A stretch of DNA of 64,000 nucleotides from Chamaesiphon sp041738715 (lineage in GTDB: Bacteria; Cyanobacteriota; Cyanobacteriia; Cyanobacteriales; Chamaesiphonaceae). The stretch spans positions 18,008 to 82,007 of the forward strand of contig JBGSPI010000003.1 of assembly GCA_041738715.1 (NCBI GenBank). The letters run 5' to 3'. The stretch's first letter is position 1. Each line of letters starts with the position of its first letter. Of this stretch, positions 1 to 9,389 are shown piece by piece. Position numbers and translations under genes: made by a program. Below the pieces are notes generated by a model. It made no database searches, had not been told where the DNA came from, and saw nothing but the letters and a program-made list of their open reading frames with translations.

Positions 1-303
1 AAGCATTCAACTCCACCTAATCCACTCTGGTATTTACCCATTTTGGAACAGGTCGATCGTCATGGCTGGATTATTTCTAGTGAGGAAGTAGAACAACTCA
101 TTGGCATTAAGCCACATTGCGAATCAGGTCATCATTCTTTTGTGCGGGGATGTTGGAAATTTGTCAAAGTTGGCAAGATTGGGACGCATTCTTCCTGGCG
201 AGTCAGCAAAGAGATCTCCGATCTGCCCAAACAGGTAACTTCAGAGCCAGAGAACGCGGAAGTAGAAACACAGTTATCATCACCCTGGTCTGAAATTAAC
301 TAG
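1..303 (+). CDS. conserved hypothetical protein, 5' end outside the window
   Basis: The reading frame is open from the first base, and the residues before the TTG at 43 (KHSTPPNPLWYLPI) read as normal protein, so the gene probably begins upstream of the window; about 100 residues are visible. The visible part is a small soluble domain rich in Trp, His and Gly (segments GWIISSEEVEQLIG and FVRGCWKFVKVGKIG) with a polar C-terminal tail. I do not recognise a family and assign no function. It converges on the next gene, 29 bp away. Confidence 0.6.
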   Translation, partial: KHSTPPNPLWYLPILEQVDRHGWIISSEEVEQLIGIKPHCESGHHSFVRGCWKFVKVGKIGTHSSWRVSKEISDLPKQVTSEPENAEVETQLSSPWSEIN

Positions 304-332
304 CATCCGCCTCATCTTTACTGCGAGATTCC

Positions 333-1142
333 CTACTCTGGTGATCGAAATGACTTTTTATCGGCAAGATAAGCTTTGACACCAAAATCGAGTACTGACT
401 CAATACATTCGATCGCCACTAAATAATCTTGATGTTGTGAAAAGATATTCACACATCCAAACCAGATCGAATAAACGTAATAGCGGATTTTGTGAAAAAG
501 ATACCTGTAATATAAATAAGCCTTAAATTCGAACTTGCAGCGGAAGAAATTCATGGCTTTGATTTGAGCTACTTCTTCAGAGATCCGTTTTACGTCAACT
601 GTTATATCTAAATAATCATTTGCTAACCGGATAATATCATCGATGTCATTATTTAATTTAACGATCGGCTGTGATAACCAAATATTTAATCCGACCTGGT
701 TTTTGCTAGCCAAATAGCCTGTAATCAGTCGAGCACCGATACTTTTACCACAGACACTCAAGTAACGAGCCAGAGATGCGCTCAGATCGGCATGGGATTC
801 CTCTTCCATTGCCGCGAACACCAGATCGATCGAATTTAAGGCGATCGGCTGACAATCTGGCATTAATGAAATCATCGCTTGCCTAATTTTTTCTGAGTTG
901 GCTCGTTGCCGTAGTGTCGCTGTTTGCCTGGGGGAGAAGCTCCGCCAACACGCAGCGTCTGCCTCAGCAGAAAGAGAATCACAAGAAAGATCGATTGAGT
1001 CATATAGATCGTCAAGATCGAAAGTCAGCAATATTAAATGATAAATATTATCGAGATCTTCATTGGTAACAACAATTCGACGTTTGCTGAGGATATCTTT
1101 GTATAAGATTACATATTTTTTAATTCCTTCTCGATCCAACAT
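333..1142 (-). CDS. hypothetical protein with an in-frame palindromic repeat
   Basis: A 269-residue protein with an ATG start, no signal peptide and no clear membrane helix. The C-terminal half is rich in Tyr, Phe and Ile. I do not recognise the family. Residues 59-82 (about AEADAACWRSFSPRQTATLR and the next few) differ sharply in composition from the rest, and their DNA is a GC-rich palindromic repeat related to non-coding copies elsewhere in the window. The gene seems to have absorbed a mobile repeat without losing its frame. Whether the protein still works cannot be told from sequence. Confidence 0.6.
   Translation of the reverse strand: MLDREGIKKYVILYKDILSKRRIVVTNEDLDNIYHLILLTFDLDDLYDSIDLSCDSLSAEADAACWRSFSPRQTATLRQRANSEKIRQAMISLMPDCQPIALNSIDLVFAAMEEESHADLSASLARYLSVCGKSIGARLITGYLASKNQVGLNIWLSQPIVKLNNDIDDIIRLANDYLDITVDVKRISEEVAQIKAMNFFRCKFEFKAYLYYRYLFHKIRYYVYSIWFGCVNIFSQHQDYLVAIECIESVLDFGVKAYLADKKSFRSPE
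897..968 (-). repeat. palindromic dispersed repeat inserted in frame in a CDS
   Basis: GC-rich 72-bp segment encoding residues 59-82 of the surrounding gene. On the coding strand it contains GCTGAGGCAGACGCTGCG followed by GTTGGCGGAG and CTTCTCCCCCAGG. The reverse complement of the intergenic element at 60795-60847 reads GCTGACGCAGATGCT and then GTTGGCG, so the two belong to one family. The length is a multiple of three and no stop is introduced. Confidence 0.6.
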
Positions 1143-1241
1143 TTTTAATTTAAATCCTAAATTCAGGAATAGGCACTATGATCTTAATATCACAACTTTT
1201 AGCTCGATTGACCACTCACCGGAAGTGCTGTAAGTGAAATT

Positions 1242-2006
1242 GTGAAAAAACTATCGATTTTTAAAGCGATACCGATCTGGTTAATAGCGATCGTCAGTGT
1301 CTCACAGATGTTTGGCTCCCTCCTACTAGCTCAAACATCAGAACCTATTCCATTACCCGAAACGCAACCAACCCCATCGCCCGCGCCGCCAGTAAAAAAA
1401 CCGCGTGTCACTCAGGGTTCTCAGTGGGGATTCTGCGATCGTAAACAGAGTGCCAGTCAGCGCAGTAGCGGCTTTACTGGAGACACTGCTGGCACTTACA
1501 TCAGAGATATTCAAGTCGATCTGCATAGCAATACCTACAGTACCGTTACTCTCAACTGGGCTAACGGCAATTTAAGCATCGAAACTCTGCCAATTCAATT
1601 TAACGCCTCTCCCGGCGCGGGGAATTGTGCGCTAGATTGTAGATCGATTCCTCAAAGTCAAAAGCCCAGTTCCCACTGTACGCCCCAGTCTCCACCGACT
1701 TATTTAGTCCAAGGTTACAATTGCGCTCTGACGAAATATCCACAAGCGAAATTTGTTACTTGGTTTCATTGGGAGCGAGAAATTGCCTTTCATGCCTATA
1801 CAGTTCCACCCTATCCCGCTTCCCATGGATGTCTCCGCTTATTAACTAAAAATCGCGGTGCTGAGTGGATTTATGACAATAGTTTGGCTGGGATTACACA
1901 GATAAACATTAACTGGGATGAATTAGATCTCAAGTCAAAGAATCCCAGTCCAAAATGCTGGAGTGGCGATCGCTTAATCGATCGCCCGAAGCAAAAACCA
2001 AGATAA
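1242..2006 (+). CDS. L,D-transpeptidase (YkuD-like) family exported protein
   Basis: A 254-residue protein starting at GTG. Residues 1-30 form a signal peptide (basic start, hydrophobic core, LLLAQ end), followed by a Pro-rich linker at about 35-55. The catalytic motif is YPASHGCLRL at 191-200, with His184 upstream, His195 and Cys197, matching the H...S/T-HGC pattern of YkuD L,D-transpeptidases, which form peptidoglycan cross-links or attach proteins to the wall. Several extra cysteines (65, 129, 133, 146, 161) suggest disulphides in the periplasm. It stands alone; the enzymatic role is inferred from the motif only. Confidence 0.75.
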   Translation: MKKLSIFKAIPIWLIAIVSVSQMFGSLLLAQTSEPIPLPETQPTPSPAPPVKKPRVTQGSQWGFCDRKQSASQRSSGFTGDTAGTYIRDIQVDLHSNTYSTVTLNWANGNLSIETLPIQFNASPGAGNCALDCRSIPQSQKPSSHCTPQSPPTYLVQGYNCALTKYPQAKFVTWFHWEREIAFHAYTVPPYPASHGCLRLLTKNRGAEWIYDNSLAGITQININWDELDLKSKNPSPKCWSGDRLIDRPKQKPR

Positions 2007-2315
2007 TCTTGGTCAGATCCAACAAACAGATCTGTAATCCTGATGCGGAAGTTGTGAGTGTTAACTTTTGAGAATTTAAAACTATATTATCTATGCACTA
2101 TAAATTTGCTGTTGATAGCCTTCTGCTGTCAACCTTAAAACCATAATTTCTCGCGCCTATGGATCGACAATCATGCAATAGTGAGGGTTAAGTGCGTGCA
2201 TTGTAACAACAGCCTCGATCGACATACAATAATAATTATCCCACTCTTTTCCTCTCCTTGGTGCGCTCTCTTGTCGCACATCGAATTTCTTTTCCCCTTT
2301 TCTTAAGACTCAATT
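2007..2315. other. intergenic region upstream of the ABC-F gene
   Basis: A 309-bp spacer between the L,D-transpeptidase gene and the ABC-F gene, both on the plus strand. It is A+T rich and probably holds the ABC-F promoter in its right half. I see no convincing RNA gene, repeat or ORF of useful length. Confidence 0.5.
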
Positions 2316-4241
2316 ATGACTATTTTCACGCTGCAATCAGTTAAAAAAGACTTTGGAATCAAAGAGATTCTCAAAGATGGTTCGTTTAGCTTAGATGCTG
2401 CGGATAAAGTTGGTTTAATCGGGATGAATGGATCGGGAAAATCAACCTTGCTTAAGATGATTGCCGGATTAGAACCGATCGATGGTGGACAACTTTTACT
2501 TAATCCTGGCGTAACGACGATTTATCTGCCGCAACAACCAGAAATGGATGGCAATCGGACTGTATTAGAGCAGGTATTTGCCGATAGTGGCGAACAGATG
2601 CAATTAGTCCGCGATTATGAACAGATTTCTGAAAAATTAGCCCATCCTGGCAACCATGACTCGCCTGAATTATTGGGTAAATTATCCACTGTGATGCAAC
2701 GAATGGATGCAGTGAATGCCTGGGAATTAGAAACTAAGGCGAAGATTATTCTGACCAAATTGGGAATTGTTGATTTTGAGGCAAAGGTAGGCGATTTATC
2801 GGGAGGATATCGGAAACGAATTGCCCTTGCTGCGGCGTTATTATCTGAGCCAGATGCACTACTGATGGATGAACCAACAAACCATTTAGATGCACTGTCG
2901 GTAGAATGGTTACAAGACTACTTGAGTCGATATCGAGGGGCAATTTTATTAATTACCCACGATCGCTATTTCTTGGATAAAGTCACTAATCGCATTATTG
3001 AAATCGATCGGGGCGATCTGTATACTTATAGTGGCAACTATTCTTATTATCTAGAAAAGAAAGCCCTTGCTGAAGAATCAGCCGTCAGCACCCAGAAAAA
3101 ACATGCTGGACTCCTCCGTCGCGAACTAGCTTGGTTACAGCGTGGAGCAAAGGCTCGAAGTACTAAGCAAAAAGCGCGAATCGGACGAGCAGAAGATCTC
3201 CAAACAAAAGAATTTAAACAGACAACTGGTAAGGTAGATATTTCGACACCGACACGGAGAATTGGCAAAAAAGTAATTGAGGTTGTCGGTGTATCTAAAA
3301 GTTATGGAGATCGCCAGTTAATTAGCGATTTTACCTATGAATTTTCGCCAAATGATCGCATTGGGATCATCGGCGAAAATGGGGCTGGTAAATCGACATT
3401 AATGGACATCTGCACGGGCAGACTAGCACCGGACCAAGGTACGGTAGATATCGGTACCACCATTCACATTGGCTACTTCGATCAACACTCCGAAGATCTC
3501 CTCGAAGCAGGCAGCGAACAACTTCGAGCGATCGATTATATCAAGGAAGTTGGTGAATATGTCAAAGTCGCCGATGGTAGCCAAATTAGCGCATCTCAAA
3601 TGCTCGAACGGTTTCTATTTACACCCAACCAACAATATACGCCAATTAATAAACTGTCCGGTGGTGAAAAACGACGGTTATTTTTACTACGGGTGCTGAT
3701 GAGTATGCCGAATGTCTTGATTTTAGATGAACCGACAAACGATCTAGATGTGCAGACACTCTCAGTGTTAGAAGAGTATTTATCCGAGTTTAATGGCTGT
3801 GTAATTGTAGTTTCCCACGATCGATATTTTCTCGATCGTACTGTTGAGAAAATCTTTGCCTTAGAAGCTGAAGGAAAAATCCGCGAATATCCCGGAAATT
3901 ACTCGGTTTATCTAGACTATAAACAAGCCGAAGCCACAGCAGATAAATTAGCTGCCAAGAATAATCCAGTTGCCAAATCAGCACCAGTCGCCACTGTAGA
4001 ACTGCCAAAACCAGAACCGAAAAAGCGGCGATTATCAACTTGGGAACAACGAGAATTTACCAAACTCGAAGCCACGATCGCTCAACTAGAAAGTGACAAA
4101 ACTAAGCTTGAACATCAATTAGCTGATTCAGCCACTGCTGATTATAGCCAACTTCAGAAATTAACCGCCGAACTCGAACAGGTAAATCAGTCGATCGACA
4201 CCACCACAGAACGCTGGTTGGAGTTGGCTGAATTTAGCTGA
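2316..4241 (+). CDS. ABC-F family ATPase
   Basis: A 641-residue protein with two ABC cassettes and no membrane segment, as in ABC-F proteins that act on ribosomes. The first Walker A is GMNGSGKST at 36-44, the first signature LSGGYRKR and the first Walker B LLMDEPTNHLD. The second cassette has GENGAGKST, LSGGEKRR and LILDEPTNDLD. The inter-domain linker is basic and helical (RRELAWLQRGAKARSTKQKA), and the C-terminus after about residue 560 is a charged coiled coil as in Uup. These suggest an Uup/EttA-like translation or DNA-linked role rather than transport. The exact subgroup is not settled. Confidence 0.9.
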   Translation: MTIFTLQSVKKDFGIKEILKDGSFSLDAADKVGLIGMNGSGKSTLLKMIAGLEPIDGGQLLLNPGVTTIYLPQQPEMDGNRTVLEQVFADSGEQMQLVRDYEQISEKLAHPGNHDSPELLGKLSTVMQRMDAVNAWELETKAKIILTKLGIVDFEAKVGDLSGGYRKRIALAAALLSEPDALLMDEPTNHLDALSVEWLQDYLSRYRGAILLITHDRYFLDKVTNRIIEIDRGDLYTYSGNYSYYLEKKALAEESAVSTQKKHAGLLRRELAWLQRGAKARSTKQKARIGRAEDLQTKEFKQTTGKVDISTPTRRIGKKVIEVVGVSKSYGDRQLISDFTYEFSPNDRIGIIGENGAGKSTLMDICTGRLAPDQGTVDIGTTIHIGYFDQHSEDLLEAGSEQLRAIDYIKEVGEYVKVADGSQISASQMLERFLFTPNQQYTPINKLSGGEKRRLFLLRVLMSMPNVLILDEPTNDLDVQTLSVLEEYLSEFNGCVIVVSHDRYFLDRTVEKIFALEAEGKIREYPGNYSVYLDYKQAEATADKLAAKNNPVAKSAPVATVELPKPEPKKRRLSTWEQREFTKLEATIAQLESDKTKLEHQLADSATADYSQLQKLTAELEQVNQSIDTTTERWLELAEFS

Positions 4242-4256
4242 AAGATCGCTAAGATA

Positions 4257-4994
4257 TCATTGCTGCCCTCCCACGCGCAACGCAGCCAAATTAGCGATCA
4301 TCACATCTGCCGCTGGAAAGGATTGCCTAGATTGATGCCAGGAGATGCCGATACAGCCGGCTGCACCCCCTTGACGAGCCATTTCCATATCCCACATACT
4401 ATCGCCAACCATTAAGGTTTGAGCCGGATTTACCCCCAACTGCTGACAAGTGGAGATAAATAACCGGGGATCTGGTTTGGCGAACTCACCGTCGGAACCC
4501 AAAAGCACCTGAAAATGAGTTTGGATTTGGTGATACTCAGCAAATTTGATCACTTGATCGGTAGTTGCCGCCGAGAGGATCGCTAATTTAACACCTTGAC
4601 TGGTATAAGATGCGATCGATTCCCGACAGCCAGGAAACATTGTCGCGACACTAGACTCCATCACTCGATCCGCTTCGGCAAATGCCCGCTTGACAATATC
4701 CATCGCGGCACTCCAGCCGCGTCCAGTTTCAGCGATATAAGCCGCTGCGGCAATTTCATTCTCATACCGACTCCCTACCGCCTGTAATCCGGCTGGATCT
4801 AAAAGATGATCGTTCACCCCAAATGCCATCAGGAGTGGTTCGCCGACACCAGGAATTTGGGCATCAACTAACCGCGCTCGTTTTTGGGCGAGATTGCGGA
4901 GATAGTCGCCTGAGTCTTCGAGGGTACCATCTTTATCAAAAATAATTGCGTGGATGTCGTCAAACTGGCGATTAAGGCAATGGATTGAGGGCAT
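4257..4994 (-). CDS. HAD-superfamily phosphatase, subfamily IA
   Basis: A 245-residue HAD hydrolase. Motif I is FDKDGTLED with nucleophile Asp20 and Asp22; the threonine/serine motif II is in LAILSAATT; motif III lysine is in FAKPDPRLF; motif IV is GDSMWDMEMA. The cap between motifs I and II is helical, as in phosphoglycolate-phosphatase-like enzymes. It should dephosphorylate a small metabolite, but the substrate cannot be read from sequence. It converges on the ABC-F gene (15 bp) and is divergent from the NADAR gene with 55 bp between starts. Confidence 0.85.
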   Translation of the reverse strand: MPSIHCLNRQFDDIHAIIFDKDGTLEDSGDYLRNLAQKRARLVDAQIPGVGEPLLMAFGVNDHLLDPAGLQAVGSRYENEIAAAAYIAETGRGWSAAMDIVKRAFAEADRVMESSVATMFPGCRESIASYTSQGVKLAILSAATTDQVIKFAEYHQIQTHFQVLLGSDGEFAKPDPRLFISTCQQLGVNPAQTLMVGDSMWDMEMARQGGAAGCIGISWHQSRQSFPAADVMIANLAALRVGGQQ

Positions 4995-5049
4995 GAGGAT
5001 TAGGTATGATGGGGTGTTGGGTATTCTACGTGAGAAGATCGATCGATCG

Positions 5050-5541
5050 ATGACCAGATTTCAGCACACAGTTTATTATCCCCCTTCACCCAGTCAGATT
5101 TACTTCTATAAAGTTGACGCGCCTTACGGTTGTTTTTCTAACTTTTCACCACATGCCATTGAACTAGCGGGCGAAAAATGGGCAACCGTCGAACACTACT
5201 ATCAAGCGCACAAATTTTTGGGGACGGAGTTGGAATATTTGATGGCGGAGATTCAATCAGCCGCTTCCCCCGAACTTGCGGCAAAAATCGGTCGGAATCC
5301 AGCATATCAATCACACATTAGTTGGGATCTGCACAAACGTGAAGTCATGTATCGCGGCGTGTGGCAGAAATTTAGTACCCATTTAGACATTCAGCAGATC
5401 TTACTAGAGACGATCGATGCTGAAATCATTGAAGATTCCCCTGTAGACTACTTCTGGGGGTGTGGAATTGATCGCACTGGCCAAAATCATCTCGGACAAA
5501 TTTTGATGCAGGTGAGAGCCAATCTCCTGAATGGTAGATAG
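5050..5541 (+). CDS. NADAR (YbiA-like) family protein
   Basis: I place the start at the ATG at 5050, giving 163 residues. An upstream in-frame start would overlap the divergent HAD gene, and the conserved part begins after 5050. Family signatures are visible: YGCFSNFSPHAIEL near the N-terminus, WATVEHYYQAHKF, a central basic WDLHKREVMYRGVWQKF and the C-terminal DYFWGCGIDRTGQNHLGQIL. NADAR proteins are N-glycosidases acting on riboflavin intermediates or removing ADP-ribose; some partner with ADP-ribosyl toxins. No such partner is adjacent here, so a housekeeping damage-control role is as likely. Confidence 0.85.
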   Translation: MTRFQHTVYYPPSPSQIYFYKVDAPYGCFSNFSPHAIELAGEKWATVEHYYQAHKFLGTELEYLMAEIQSAASPELAAKIGRNPAYQSHISWDLHKREVMYRGVWQKFSTHLDIQQILLETIDAEIIEDSPVDYFWGCGIDRTGQNHLGQILMQVRANLLNGR

Positions 5542-5558
5542 TGGACAGTTGATAGTTA

Positions 5559-5981
5559 TCAGTTATCGGTTGAATCTTGAATTTTTAGTGGTTCGAGCAT
5601 CAGAGCATCCGAATCAGTTGCTGGATTGGTAGAGATGGGTTGTACACTAGTAATCGGCTGCCAGTCATCCTGCCGTTCGATCTCGACGCGCAGTAGATCG
5701 AACATTTGACGACAATGGTTATTGCTATTTAGTGGTAGCTCCTCGTTTTTGACGACAAAACTGAGACTGACAGACTCTTCTGTAGCATTAGTGATATCGA
5801 TCAAAACTTCCGCTGTAACTAACTTGGAAAATGATACTTGGCCTGGAATTTCCCGTGCCATCATATAATCTTCAATTTCATAGATCATCTCCAAGCGGCA
5901 AGACTCCATCAGTTGCCTGATTGGTGCTCTCACCGCTTGTGGTGAATGCTTGGCGAGAAAATGGCAGACATAGCGAGACAT
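5559..5981 (-). CDS. conserved hypothetical protein
   Basis: A 140-residue soluble protein with no signal peptide. The first 110 residues alternate helix and strand (RQLMESCRLEMIYEIEDYMM, then VLIDITNATEESVSLSFVV), and the C-terminal 30 are polar and probably disordered. It converges on the NADAR gene and is divergent from tmk by 108 bp. I recognise no domain and assign no function. Confidence 0.6.
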   Translation of the reverse strand: MSRYVCHFLAKHSPQAVRAPIRQLMESCRLEMIYEIEDYMMAREIPGQVSFSKLVTAEVLIDITNATEESVSLSFVVKNEELPLNSNNHCRQMFDLLRVEIERQDDWQPITSVQPISTNPATDSDALMLEPLKIQDSTDN

Positions 5982-6089
5982 ACACAGATAGTCTTTAAAA
6001 AATAAGGTTTAGCAATTTGTAAATTAACTTGATACATTACCAAAACAGCTTGGTAAATTATAGTCACAATTCAACTAAATAGCGGAGAA

Positions 6090-6728
6090 ATGAGGGGTAA
6101 ATTTATCGTTTTTGAAGGAGTTGAAGGGGCGGGGAAAACTACCCAGATTCAACAGACAGCGACTTGGCTTCAGAGTCTCTATGGGCAGGACAGATTGGTG
6201 GTGACTACCCGTGAGCCGGGTGGTACAAAGTTAGGTCAACAGATTCGTCAACTCTTACTGAATGATAGCAATGTTTGTGTGGATCATCGAACAGAATTAT
6301 TGTTATATGCTGCTGATCGCGCTGAACATATTGCCACTACGATCGAGCCACATCTAGCTGTTGGTAATCTGATTTTGTGCGACAGGTTTACTGACTCGAC
6401 GATTGCTTATCAAGGTTATGGTCGGGGCTTTGATTTAGCAGAGATCCACCAGGTTAATCAGCTAGCTACAGGCGGATTGCACAGCGACCTGACCATCTGG
6501 CTCGATTTAGATGTCTCGATCGGTTTACAACGTGTATCTGGGCGCGGAAAACTCGATCGGATGGAACGGGCAAATCTAGACTTTCATCAACGAGTACAGC
6601 AGGGATATCAAGAATTAGCAAATAGCTATCCAGATCGGATTGTCCGCATCGATGCTAATCAATCCGAATCGTCTGTCCAAGCAGAGATTCAAACAGTTTT
6701 GAATCAAGTGAAATGGATGATTGATTAG
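6090..6728 (+). CDS. tmk: thymidylate kinase
   Basis: A 212-residue enzyme that phosphorylates dTMP to dTDP. The P-loop is EGVEGAGKTT at 9-18, the DRF/DRY-type motif is LCDRFTDSTIAYQGYGRG and the lid holds RGKLDRME with basic residues typical of the bacterial type. TREPGGT is the dTMP-binding segment after the P-loop. Length and motif order fit the family. It has its own upstream spacer of 108 bp and no obvious operon partner. Confidence 0.95.
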   Translation: MRGKFIVFEGVEGAGKTTQIQQTATWLQSLYGQDRLVVTTREPGGTKLGQQIRQLLLNDSNVCVDHRTELLLYAADRAEHIATTIEPHLAVGNLILCDRFTDSTIAYQGYGRGFDLAEIHQVNQLATGGLHSDLTIWLDLDVSIGLQRVSGRGKLDRMERANLDFHQRVQQGYQELANSYPDRIVRIDANQSESSVQAEIQTVLNQVKWMID

Positions 6729-6994
6729 CCCTCACCTAGTACCAAACACTGAATATTTTTGTAACTAACGACGAATGATGCGATAATCCTATCTAAAATC
6801 AGACCAAAGCTCGATCGTCAAACAGATCCATTTAGGTTAGGTCGATCGGGATTTATTGCGCTCTTCCTGTGATTAAATTAGCCCACTCAAACAGCGATCT
6901 CGATCGATCCCAAAGCCCAACAATTAAGTAATTGAGGCGGGATGGGCTAACCAACTCTATATAACTGTCCAAACCCTCATCCTAACTAACAACC

Positions 6995-7993
6995 ATGACG
7001 AATTCACCTACTCCTACTCCTAATCCCAATCGTCGCCGACGGTTGACTGCTGACGAATTAATCGCGATTATCGTGGCTATGGCAGGAATCGGTACAGTAT
7101 TTTTCTGGGGAATCGGTCAAAAGAATAGTCCATTGAATTTACTCTCCGGTGGCACTGGAACTCTCAATGGAGATACAAAGAATCGTGGATTACTCGGTGA
7201 TAACACGGCAAATAGTGGACAAGAACGGCGGACGATCGCTAATATTGCTGAGAGAGAACGTGGCAATCCGCAGACACAGCCCACCATAACTACCCCGGTT
7301 GCGCCCGTCACTCCACAGATGAAGCTGGAGGAAGAAGAAACCAAAACAACTACCACTACCACCAAAACTCAGGTAACGGCTCCCACCGTTCCACTCGCCG
7401 CACCCCTACCCATTGTCTCGGCACCAGTATTTACCGATGTCCCCCAACAGTTTTGGGGCGCAGCCTATATTGGCGAATTAGGTAAACGGGGCATCTTGGA
7501 TGATTTTGGATCGGGTAAATTCGATCCGACTAAACCAATTACCAGAGGTGAATATGCCAAAATGCTCGATCGAGCATTTGCTGATAAACCAGCTACTGCC
7601 ACAGTATCTGACTTCAAGGATATCCCTGCTGACTATCCGCGTAAAGAAGCAGTAGCCGGATCGGTACAGCGAGGATTTATGACTGGCTATTCACCAACTA
7701 AATTCGCACCGAATCAACCGATTCCCCGCTATCAGTTACAGATTTCCCTGGCGAAAGGATTGAACTTACCGGCTCCGGCAAACCAAGATGTGGTCTTGAG
7801 TAAATTTGTAGATGCGACCCAAATGCCTAAATATGCACGGGGAAAAATGGCGGCAGCAGTTGAATCTGGACTGGTAATTAAAGACGAAGCCGCTAACCAA
7901 CTTAAACCGGTTCAAAATGCCACCCGCGCTGATGCTGCCGCTTTAGTTTATGAAGCCTTAATTAAGGAAGGGAAAATTAAACCCCAACCATAG
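6995..7993 (+). CDS. S-layer homology (SLH) domain protein, membrane anchored
   Basis: A 332-residue protein. A short basic N-terminus (NPNRRRR) precedes one hydrophobic segment at about 24-43 (IIAIIVAMAGIGTVFFWGIG), then a Thr/Pro-rich linker (about 80-145) with a run of ETKTTTTTT. Residues from about 147 carry SLH repeats: FTDVPQQFWGAAYIGELGKRGILDDF, then DFKDIPADYPRKEAVAGSVQRGF, then a third, weaker copy. SLH domains bind cell-wall polymers, so this probably links the inner membrane to peptidoglycan. It stands alone with a 266-bp upstream spacer. Confidence 0.85.
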   Translation: MTNSPTPTPNPNRRRRLTADELIAIIVAMAGIGTVFFWGIGQKNSPLNLLSGGTGTLNGDTKNRGLLGDNTANSGQERRTIANIAERERGNPQTQPTITTPVAPVTPQMKLEEEETKTTTTTTKTQVTAPTVPLAAPLPIVSAPVFTDVPQQFWGAAYIGELGKRGILDDFGSGKFDPTKPITRGEYAKMLDRAFADKPATATVSDFKDIPADYPRKEAVAGSVQRGFMTGYSPTKFAPNQPIPRYQLQISLAKGLNLPAPANQDVVLSKFVDATQMPKYARGKMAAAVESGLVIKDEAANQLKPVQNATRADAAALVYEALIKEGKIKPQP

Positions 7994-8129
7994 TCAATTG
8001 ACTGACGGGAAAAGGAAAATTAATATGGCGATAATGTTGTCTCTTTTCTCCTTTTCTCATTAATTAATAATTATTAATTCAATCCCGAATCCCACCCTCG
8101 ATCGATCATTTACTTCTCAACCCTAATTT

Positions 8130-9389
8130 ATGAGACTCATTCGGCTGCCACGCCATGTTTGGATTCTAAGTATTGCAAGCCTGTTGGCAGATATTAGTGC
8201 GGAAATGATTCATGCAGTTTTACCAATCTTTGTGCTATCGAGCCTAGCTGGTGGAGCTTTGACAATTGGCGCGATCGAAGGTGTATCCGCAGCAACAATT
8301 GCCATCTCACGGGCATTTTCTGGTGGTTTGAGTGACTTTCTAGGCATGCAAAAGGGGCTAGCGGTGATTGGCTATGGCATTTCGACCGCGATGCGACCAC
8401 TGCTGGCGATCGCGGCTAGTCCATTATGGGTGATTGCGACACAGTTTGGCGACAGGTTGGGTCAAGGAATCAGTGTTGCACCCCGCAAAGCCTTGATGGC
8501 AAATGTGACTTCCGAGGATATGCGCAGCGAAGCATATCGCTTGCGCCAATCCCTATTAATCGCGGGAGCTTGTGTTGGTTCGACAATCGCCGGCATCATG
8601 TTATTCTTCTCGAAAGATAACTTTCGATTAATTCTCTCTGGCGCGGCGATTCCCAGTTGTATGGCATTAGCTCTATTAATTATTGCCGTCAAACCAGTTC
8701 AACAGCAGAAAAAAATCTTGATGATGCCCGCTGAAATGACTGGATTACTAGCTGGTGGTGACGAATTTTACGATCGATCTCCCCAATCTCCCGATCCCTC
8801 CCAGGCGAGTTATAGTCCTATTTATTGGCGAGATTTGCTCTGGTTGGGCGAAGAATTTTGGCTGTTATTAGTCGTCGCAATTTTCTTTAATTTAGGCAAC
8901 TCCAGTGATGCTTTTCTGTTGTTGCGATCGGTCGAACTGGGTATTTTACCTGCGTTTATCCCTGTAGGTTTAGTCATTATGAGCTTGGTTTATGCTTTGG
9001 CATTATATCCATTGAGTTCGATCGAAGATCGCGATCTCAAAGTTCGACTTCTACTAGCTGGATTTCTGCTCCACGCAATTATTTATTTCGGGCTGGCTGT
9101 TGCCCACAGTAATATCCAGATTTGGTGCTTATTTGGCCTGTATGGACTTCATTTAGCGATGATCCAAGGTTTACTGATCGACCTGGTAGATCGGGCTGTA
9201 GAGCCAGAAAGACGTGGCACCGCCTTAAGTCTATTCAACGTGACAATCGGCATTACGCTCTTAGTTGCCAATCTCCTCGCTGGGCTATGCTGGCAAGGGG
9301 TCGGTTCTGGTTTTACCTTTGCTGTTGGTGCTTTCTTTGCTTGTATCGCTACTCTCATTTTATTGCTAGGCAGCGAAGAGATAATTTGA
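8130..9389 (+). CDS. MFS transporter
   Basis: A 419-residue integral membrane protein with about twelve hydrophobic segments in two halves, split by a polar loop near residues 200-235. The N-terminal half has the loop GGLSDFLGMQKGLAVIGYG between helices 2 and 3 at the place of the MFS motif A, and helix 4/5 has FGDRLGQGISVAPRKALMAN. These fit major facilitator permeases; the direction and substrate are unknown. A poor inverted repeat at about 8006-8057 separates it from the SLH gene. Confidence 0.8.
   Translation: MRLIRLPRHVWILSIASLLADISAEMIHAVLPIFVLSSLAGGALTIGAIEGVSAATIAISRAFSGGLSDFLGMQKGLAVIGYGISTAMRPLLAIAASPLWVIATQFGDRLGQGISVAPRKALMANVTSEDMRSEAYRLRQSLLIAGACVGSTIAGIMLFFSKDNFRLILSGAAIPSCMALALLIIAVKPVQQQKKILMMPAEMTGLLAGGDEFYDRSPQSPDPSQASYSPIYWRDLLWLGEEFWLLLVVAIFFNLGNSSDAFLLLRSVELGILPAFIPVGLVIMSLVYALALYPLSSIEDRDLKVRLLLAGFLLHAIIYFGLAVAHSNIQIWCLFGLYGLHLAMIQGLLIDLVDRAVEPERRGTALSLFNVTIGITLLVANLLAGLCWQGVGSGFTFAVGAFFACIATLILLLGSEEII

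Noticed and set aside
8006..8057. Possible terminator between the SLH and MFS genes
   Set aside because: The purine-rich and pyrimidine-rich arms pair poorly with a long loop; too weak to list as a feature.
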